Below the pieces are notes generated by a model that was given only the letters and a program-made list of their open reading frames with translations, was not told the origin of the DNA and searched no databases. Made by a program: the position numbers and the translations under genes. From Rhodospirillaceae bacterium (GTDB lineage: Bacteria; Pseudomonadota; Alphaproteobacteria; Dongiales; Dongiaceae): a DNA stretch of 12,858 nt. Every line of letters begins with the position of its first letter. Position 1 is the stretch's first letter. The stretch lies in assembly GCA_016794075.1 (NCBI GenBank), contig JAEUKU010000393.1, positions 1-12,858 on the forward strand, in the 5' to 3' direction. This document shows positions 8,801-12,858 of the stretch, in pieces.

Positions 8801-11234
8801 GGATGCCGTGCGCGCCGCTGCCGGCGAGCTGGAGAGCCGCTCCGCCGGCCTCGAGCAATCGATGAGCGCCGCCAATTCGCGGCTGCACGAGATGGCGCGC
8901 CAGGCGACCGGCGAATTGCACGCGATCCTGCGCGGCCAGTCCGATGATTTCCTGAACGCGGCCGAGAAGATCGGCATCAAGGTGAAGGAATTCCAGGTGA
9001 TGACGGTGGCGCAGCGCGACGATCTGATCGCCGCCGCCAAGCAGGCCACCGGTTATCTGGAATCGGCGCTCAAGTTGCAGGTGCAGGAGATCGCCGCCAC
9101 CGCCGCCGGCCTGGTGCAGCAGACGCAGGGTCTGAGCGCCTCGGCCAAGGTGCAGGCCGAGTTGACCGGTCAGGGCCTCGCCGACATCGTCGCCAGCTTC
9201 GAGGACGCGGCCCAGCGCCAGGCGGCGCATCTGAAAGACGTGGCCGCACAGGCCGCCGCCCTGGCGACCAAGAATCTCGGCGCGGAATCGGAAAACGTGC
9301 GCGGCCTGTTCCAGGACCTGGTGGAGCGCGGCAAGGCCCTCTCCGATGCGGCCAACTCGCAATCGGTCACCCTCGGCAAGGCGGCGGCCCAGGCGGCCGA
9401 CGTCGCCATCGCCATGCGCGATGCGCTCTCCAAGCAGGCGACCGAGGCGAGCCGCGCCGGCATGCAGCTGACCGAGCGCGCGGCGGAGGCCGGGCGCGGC
9501 CTGCAGCGCCAGATCGAGGACATCGCCGGCGCCATCGAGAGCCTGCTCAACCGCCATGCCTCCGGCCTGAAGGCGGCCGGCATCTCGGCCGCCGAGCGCG
9601 CCATGGAGCTGGGCCAGACGTTGAAGAAGCAGAACGACGATCTGTCGGCGGCGCTGGCCAAGACCAATGCGGCGACGCTCGAGATCCGCCAGGGCCTCAA
9701 GGGCCAGATCGACGACATCGCCAAGGTCGCCGAGCGCGTGGCGGTCGAGGCGCAATCCATCTCCAGCTCGTTCCGCAACGACGCGGCGACGCTGATCGAC
9801 GCGGCCAAGCGCGCCGGCGACGGCGCCGGCGGGCTCAACCAGTCGCTGAAGCGCAGCCTGGAAGGGCTCGACGCGGCGATGGCCAACGCCGCCGCGAAGA
9901 CCACCGTGCTGCGCCAGGAGGTCGAGCAGCAATGCAACACGCTGCGCCAGGCGGCCGCCGAGGGCGCCAAGCAATCCGACCAGCTGGCGCAGCTGCATCT
10001 GGGCCAGGCGGCCCAGCTGGCCGGCGCCGCCGACGTGGCGCGCCGCCGCCTGGAAGAGGTGGGCCAGGCGCTGCTGCAGCAGACCGAGGGGCTCACCACC
10101 GTCATCGACCGCTCGATCCTGCGCCAGCACGACCTGAACGAATCGCTGACCCGCCGTCTCGGCCTGGTGAGCCAGGCCGGCAAGGAGGGCGAGACGCAGC
10201 TGGAGCAGCTGAACAGCCAGGTCGAGAGCCTCGCCAACACGCTGAAGAACGCGACGCTCGAAGGCGCCCGCCAGGCGCGCGACGTGGTGCAGAGCTTCCG
10301 CGACGGCGGCGAGGCGCTGAACCAGCTCGCCAAACGCGCTACCACGCAGCTGGACGAAATCAAGGGCTCGGTCGCCGTGCAATGGCAGGAGCTGGCGCAG
10401 CTCTCGCAGCAGGTGGCGAGCACCGGCCAGTCGATCCGCGGCCAGCTGCAGGGCCAGACGGCGGAATTCAGCGCCGCCGCCGCCGCAGCCAAGGCCAGCG
10501 CCGAAGCGGCCCGCGCCGAGGCCGATGCCGCCGGCGAAATGGCCGGCAAGCAGAGCAGCGTGCTGGTCGAGGCGGCGCAGCGCCTCAATCACGAATTCCA
10601 GGCCGCCTCCAACACGCTGGAGGAGCGCATCACCCTGATGACCCGCGCGGCGGAACAGGCGGTGCAGCGCGCCACCGGCGTTGCCCAGGGCTTCGAGCGC
10701 CAGACCGCCAGCCTGCGCCAGGCCTTGGACGCGGCGACGCAGCAAACCGGCGAATTGGGCACCCGCTTCCAGCTGCAGACCCAGGAGATCGCCAAATCGA
10801 CCCAGGCGGCGATGGACCGGCTCGACAAGCTGCGTCAGGCGACCGCGCAATCGACCCGCGAGGGCTTCCTGCGCGTGGCCGCGGTGATGATCGAGGAACT
10901 GAACGGCCTGGCGCTCGACATCCACACTTTGCTCGATTCGGAGGTGCCGGAGGAGGTGTGGAAGCGCTACCGCGACGGCGACCGCTCGATCTTCGCGCGG
11001 CGGCTGTTCAAGATGAAGGATTCCTACGTCATCCCGGCGATCCAGCAGCGCTACCAGCGCGACGACAAGTTCCAGGACATGGTCGACCGCTACATCAACA
11101 AGTTCGAGGAACTGCTGACCAACTCGGCCTCGGCCGACCCGGAATCGGTGCTGAACGCTGCGTTCATCACCGCCGACGTGGGCAAGCTCTACCTCGTCAT
11201 GTCCCGCAGCCTGGGGCGGGCGACGGAGCATTGA
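5826..11234 (+). CDS. Giant membrane-anchored coiled-coil protein, TipN/GPR-like polar scaffold candidate
   Basis: The 1802-residue protein begins with two hydrophobic helices (about 9-30 and 46-67) joined by a short loop. R69-G-R-E follows the second, so both ends should be cytoplasmic. From about residue 75 to 1675 it is almost continuous Ala/Gln/Glu/Leu/Arg-rich helix with very few prolines, as in a long coiled coil or apolipoprotein-like rod. The last 126 residues (about 1677-1802) change character, with aromatics and motifs such as EEVWKRYRDGDRSIFARRL and DVGKLYLVMSRSLGRA, and look like a folded cap. Two N-terminal TM helices plus a long coiled coil is the layout of Caulobacter TipN (polarity marker) and Agrobacterium GPR (growth pole ring, about 2100 residues). 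I infer an inner-membrane scaffold for pole or growth-zone organisation. Search engines may label it apolipoprotein- or MCP-like. Coding is certain; role is inference. Confidence 0.88.
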   Translation: MSLFGDRRIWGVAAGALTLLWLALAGAYVLDYWGVDGLLGLLPHELGGVLAGVFTPIFCIWLIAIYLMRGREIRDYNDKLAARLAELTFPDAAGEHRLQSVSEALKRQAAELRLATEEAAAALDGTRALFRSQASDLDTAAKAARSRTEDVEATLAEQRRVLAEMIAVVEKQRGELRQAGKDQAEALGTAANEGAARIAQALEVKRGEITGIIDRILDHGSAVRDAVETQADRLGDAIDRSIDKFQDRLDALAGRIDEATESSRRQSESMMQAASAQTAALESGLQAAIDHLKSHVGDLQDAVRASLNAAAVDLAKSFAETRERNADLTRQVQEDLKRGAQNMEAAAAAAAATQTQMTGKLSEQVAHLQSAAAATTESVRAATQAEIAGLDQAQRTAGERFKELERTIAAVSTQLGLTIAGHSKTLEEKSTAEHERLGEAMGQLDRRYDKLVEGIDKHRSDLLLAADEGAQRLANALKRHQDTLGGLAASTMADLVRKTSEAQRHFTDHSNGLAATIRAAAEQMGGQLTRLADQAVAAAERCAADNAVLEQASRAQVERLSGAASMASEQFRQAFDRLATDVSAMSQSASDRLGERQDAMRAALDEHSKKLGEAAIDSARALADKIGEFRGILATAADAASKQTTELQQLVDQQGGRMTLAADAASQRFRVHIDNHEVKLGELAELAQKKGEELAKLIEGHGTILEAAANRGAGLFADLLRKEAAKIDQHLQEADERNVRLTASVEKQSERMSALIDAAGQRLAQQITNQESRLGDLDKALDQRMEKLGERIVDQKGQLITAAEHAGDALRQRMSLHTMALSETWREQHAKLSELVQALETRTSNLGEELEAHAKRANDVAAESAGRFGAHLEEHTERIKGLEAQAAEHWRAAVSSYGDAISAALQEIDRRAATLTDAASGQSRVLSEAADRAAQALGQQLDGHSQALSAVVDSLVRRTSDLSSLALAQGDKLGEVTDQTGAKIKEQLERHLDAVRAAAGELESRSAGLEQSMSAANSRLHEMARQATGELHAILRGQSDDFLNAAEKIGIKVKEFQVMTVAQRDDLIAAAKQATGYLESALKLQVQEIAATAAGLVQQTQGLSASAKVQAELTGQGLADIVASFEDAAQRQAAHLKDVAAQAAALATKNLGAESENVRGLFQDLVERGKALSDAANSQSVTLGKAAAQAADVAIAMRDALSKQATEASRAGMQLTERAAEAGRGLQRQIEDIAGAIESLLNRHASGLKAAGISAAERAMELGQTLKKQNDDLSAALAKTNAATLEIRQGLKGQIDDIAKVAERVAVEAQSISSSFRNDAATLIDAAKRAGDGAGGLNQSLKRSLEGLDAAMANAAAKTTVLRQEVEQQCNTLRQAAAEGAKQSDQLAQLHLGQAAQLAGAADVARRRLEEVGQALLQQTEGLTTVIDRSILRQHDLNESLTRRLGLVSQAGKEGETQLEQLNSQVESLANTLKNATLEGARQARDVVQSFRDGGEALNQLAKRATTQLDEIKGSVAVQWQELAQLSQQVASTGQSIRGQLQGQTAEFSAAAAAAKASAEAARAEADAAGEMAGKQSSVLVEAAQRLNHEFQAASNTLEERITLMTRAAEQAVQRATGVAQGFERQTASLRQALDAATQQTGELGTRFQLQTQEIAKSTQAAMDRLDKLRQATAQSTREGFLRVAAVMIEELNGLALDIHTLLDSEVPEEVWKRYRDGDRSIFARRLFKMKDSYVIPAIQQRYQRDDKFQDMVDRYINKFEELLTNSASADPESVLNAAFITADVGKLYLVMSRSLGRATEH
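6858..6881 (+). repeat. In-frame (GCC)8 trinucleotide run
   Basis: Eight consecutive GCC codons encode eight alanines (residues 345-352) inside the coiled coil of the giant protein. Slippage would add or remove whole alanines without changing frame, so length variation could be tolerated. Confidence 0.85.
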
Positions 11235-11258
11235 TCCCCGATCCCAAAAAATAGCTCC

Positions 11259-11281
11259 CCTTCCCCCCTTGCGGGGGAAGG
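11259..11281. terminator. Hairpin after the giant gene, possible terminator
   Basis: CCTTCCCCC and GGGGGAAGG form a perfect 9-bp stem around the loop CTTGC, 24 bases after the giant gene's stop. On the + strand no T-run follows. On the - strand the stem is followed, seven bases on, by six Ts (the A-run at 11246-11251), so the arrangement better fits stopping transcription coming from the right on the - strand. No - strand gene is seen. It may simply be the left end of the palindromic element. Confidence 0.4.
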
Positions 11282-11335
11282 CAGCGGAGGCTTAGCGAAC
11301 GCAGTGAGCTTAGCCGGAGCCGGATGGGGGGGTGC

Positions 11336-11369
11336 GCGCGTCCTGCGGACGCGCATCGCCGCAGGCGAT
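11336..11369. repeat. Two adjacent perfect triloop hairpins
   Basis: GCGCGTCC-TGC-GGACGCGC (11336-11354) is followed with no spacer by ATCGCC-GCA-GGCGAT (11355-11369). Both stems are perfect, 8 and 6 bp, and the loops TGC and GCA are reverse complements of each other, which would allow loop-loop contact or reflect a shared origin. They sit at the heart of the palindromic element. Confidence 0.7.
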
Positions 11370-11515
11370 AGGAAGCGAAGGCCGACTCCGGCAAGACCCG
11401 GCGCTGCAACACCCCCTTCCCCGCCTTCCCCCGCCCCGTCGGCAGATGCCGACATGCGTCGGCTGGGGGGAAGGGGCCCACCGAGTCTGAAGGGGGCTGC
11501 CTCCCTCTTTACCAA

Positions 11516-11544
11516 TTGCCCCGACCCCGCCCCGGACCTACATA
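11516..11544 (+). promoter_or_regulatory. Candidate sigma70-type promoter for the ABC transporter gene
   Basis: TTGCCC (11516-11521) and TACATA (11539-11544) are spaced by 17 bases, just outside the palindromic element. They would give a leader of under 30 bases to the ATG at 11578. The matches are moderate (4/6 and 3/6), so this is a suggestion from spacing and position only. Confidence 0.33.
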
Positions 11545-11577
11545 GAAAGCCGAGAGCGGAGTTCTTCAGGGCATTTC

Positions 11578-12858
11578 ATGGCAATCGATTCAAGCGCCGA
11601 AGGCGGCGGGCAGTTGCGGGCGGTGCGGGAGTTGCTGCCGCATCTGTGGTCGCGGATCGGCTGGGATTTGCGCGCCCGGGTGGGCGCGGCGGTGGTCTGC
11701 CTGGTGGTCGCCAAGCTCACCAACGTCTATGTGCCGATCCTGTTCAAGGGCATGGTCGACGCGCTCACGCCGAAGGTCGGCGCCGGGGCGGCCGCGGCCG
11801 GCGGTGCCGCCACGGTCGCCATCGCAGTGCCGGTCGGACTGCTGCTCGCCTATGGCGTGGCGCGCATCGCGACGCAGTTCTTCTCCGAATTGCGCGACGG
11901 CATTTTCGCCCGCGTGGCCCAGCGCGCCATCCGCAGCGTGGCGCTGCAGACCTTCCGGCACCTCCATGCGCTGTCGTTGAAATTCCATCTCGACCGGCAG
12001 ACCGGCGGCCTCACCCGCGCCATCGAGCGTGGCGCCAAGGGCATCGAGTTCCTGCTGTTCTTCGTGCTGTTCAACGTGCTGCCGACGCTGCTTGAGATCG
12101 CCATGGTCTGCGGCATCCTGTGGACGCTCTATGACTGGCGCTATGCGCTGGCGACGGCGGTCACCATCGGCGGCTACATCTGGTACACGTTCGGCGTCAC
12201 CGAATGGCGCATCAAGTACCGCCGCCAGATGAACGAGAGCGACCAGAGCGCCAACACCAAGGCGGTCGATTCGCTGCTGAACTTCGAGACCGTCAAATAT
12301 TTCAACAACGAGGAGCACGAGGCGCGGCGCTACGACGTGGCGCTGCAGGCCTATGAGCATGCCGCGGTGAAGTCGCGCACCACGCTGGCCACCCTCAACA
12401 TCGGCCAGGCCGCGATCATCGCCATCGGCGCCACGGTGATGATGACGATGGCGGCGATGGGGGTGGTCGACGGCCACATGAGCGTCGGCGATTTTGTCCT
12501 GGTCAACGCCTATCTCATCCAGCTCTATCTGCCGCTCAACTTCCTCGGCACCGTCTATCGCGAGATCCGCCAGTCGCTGATCGACATGGAGGCGATGTTC
12601 GCGCTGCTCCGCGTCGACGTGGACGTGCAGGACAAGCCGGACGCGAAGCCTCTGCAGGTCAAGGCCGGCGAGATCGTCTTCGACGACGTGGTGTTCGGCT
12701 ACGATCCGCGCCGGCCGATCCTGAAGGGCGTCAGCTTCCGCGTGCCGGCGGGCAAGACGCTGGCGATCGTCGGGCCTTCGGGCGCCGGAAAATCCACCAT
12801 CTCGCGCCTGCTGTTCCGGTTCTACGACGTGACCTCCGGGCGCATCCTGATCGACGGC
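11578..12858 (+). CDS. Atm1/ABCB7-family ABC transporter, half-transporter (partial, cut at the right edge)
   Basis: 427 codons run without a stop to the window end. Six membrane helices are expected and hydrophobic blocks fit at about 36-57, 80-98, 157-176, 178-206, 278-297 and 307-327, followed by the start of the nucleotide-binding domain with Walker A G399-P-S-G-A-G-K-S-T407. The signature motif, Walker B and H-loop lie beyond the edge. Atm1 hallmarks include FETVKYFNNE (236-245), R211/R215 in WRIKYRRQMN, N274-I-G-Q277 and PLNFLG (319-324). From memory these match, with a constant offset of five, the glutathione-contacting R206/R210 and N269/Q272 of Novosphingobium Atm1. A homodimer exporting glutathione-linked sulfur, persulfide or metal species across the inner membrane is expected. 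ATG at 11578 has AGGG six bases upstream and a short polar N-terminus without a targeting peptide, as usual for bacterial members. The likely full length is about 600 residues. Confidence 0.93.
   Translation, partial: MAIDSSAEGGGQLRAVRELLPHLWSRIGWDLRARVGAAVVCLVVAKLTNVYVPILFKGMVDALTPKVGAGAAAAGGAATVAIAVPVGLLLAYGVARIATQFFSELRDGIFARVAQRAIRSVALQTFRHLHALSLKFHLDRQTGGLTRAIERGAKGIEFLLFFVLFNVLPTLLEIAMVCGILWTLYDWRYALATAVTIGGYIWYTFGVTEWRIKYRRQMNESDQSANTKAVDSLLNFETVKYFNNEEHEARRYDVALQAYEHAAVKSRTTLATLNIGQAAIIAIGATVMMTMAAMGVVDGHMSVGDFVLVNAYLIQLYLPLNFLGTVYREIRQSLIDMEAMFALLRVDVDVQDKPDAKPLQVKAGEIVFDDVVFGYDPRRPILKGVSFRVPAGKTLAIVGPSGAGKSTISRLLFRFYDVTSGRILIDG

Larger units (their letters stand above)
11257..11476. 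repeat. 220-base palindromic intergenic element with perfect 12-base inverted ends (MITE-like or dispersed repeat)
   Basis: CCCCTTCCCCCC (11257-11268) and GGGGGGAAGGGG (11465-11476) are perfect inverted ends. Between them lie: an imperfect stem of GGCTTAGC (11289-11296) against GCTTAGCC (11308-11315); GGGGGTG (11328-11334) against CACCCCC (11410-11416); two triloop hairpins (11336-11369); a small GCCG/CGGC hairpin (11381-11392); and a switchable GTCGGC/GCCGAC/GTCGGC set (11438-11463). No transposase frame and no obvious flanking target duplication is seen. The region fills most of the 343-base gap between the giant gene and the transporter. The pattern suits a dispersed, hairpin-rich intergenic repeat of GC-rich alphaproteobacteria; mobility is inference. 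Open frames running across it are chance. Confidence 0.6.

Noticed and set aside
9932..11254. A 440-codon + strand frame inside and past the end of the giant gene.
   Set aside because: It is an out-of-frame reading of the coiled-coil gene, extremely Arg/Gly/Pro-rich, with no protein-like pattern.
11304..12095. A 263-codon + strand frame crossing the intergenic repeat into the transporter gene.
   Set aside because: Its first third is the palindromic element and the rest reads the Atm1-like gene in the wrong frame.

Overview
The window is high-GC, gene-dense DNA with every supported gene on the + strand. It looks like an alphaproteobacterial chromosome, probably Rhodospirillales or a relative. 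The evidence is a TIGR01459-type HAD protein, a DUF5939-type nucleotide cyclase, an Atm1-type ABC exporter, a very large two-TM coiled-coil protein of the TipN/GPR kind, GTG starts, and strong avoidance of AT-rich codons. The lineage is an inference from family content, not from a marker gene. No rRNA, tRNA, CRISPR array, transposase or phage gene was seen.

Layout. Positions 1-48 are the last codons of an upstream gene. 86-952 encodes a HAD-IIA hydrolase-like protein. After a 40-base gap holding a perfect hairpin, 993-2798 encodes a soluble multidomain class III nucleotide cyclase (SRPBCC fold, DUF5939-like region with a zinc ribbon, then the catalytic domain). 2835-3479 encodes a mostly helical protein of unknown function. 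3599-5749 encodes adenosylcobalamin-dependent methylmalonyl-CoA mutase, preceded by a candidate promoter. A 76-base structured gap leads to 5826-11234, a single gene for an 1802-residue membrane-anchored coiled-coil protein. This gene fills 42% of the window and is its most unusual content. A 343-base intergenic region (11235-11577) is mostly a stack of inverted repeats, bounded by perfect 12-base inverted ends. From 11578 to the right edge runs the first 427 codons of an Atm1-family ABC transporter, cut before the signature motif and Walker B.

How the genes may work together. The block looks like chromosomal housekeeping and cell organisation rather than one pathway. The mutase feeds methylmalonyl-CoA from propionyl-CoA into succinyl-CoA. 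The cyclase makes a second messenger. The giant protein is best explained as a polar or growth-zone scaffold related in architecture to Caulobacter TipN and Agrobacterium GPR. The Atm1-like exporter handles glutathione-linked sulfur or metal species. Short gaps allow co-transcription of HAD-cyclase-unknown gene, and possibly mutase-giant gene, but hairpins in two of the gaps may modulate read-through or translation. The most distinctive unexplained signals are the giant protein with its conserved-looking C-terminal cap, the palindromic element at 11257-11476, and the two structured leaders at 962-979 and 5760-5810.
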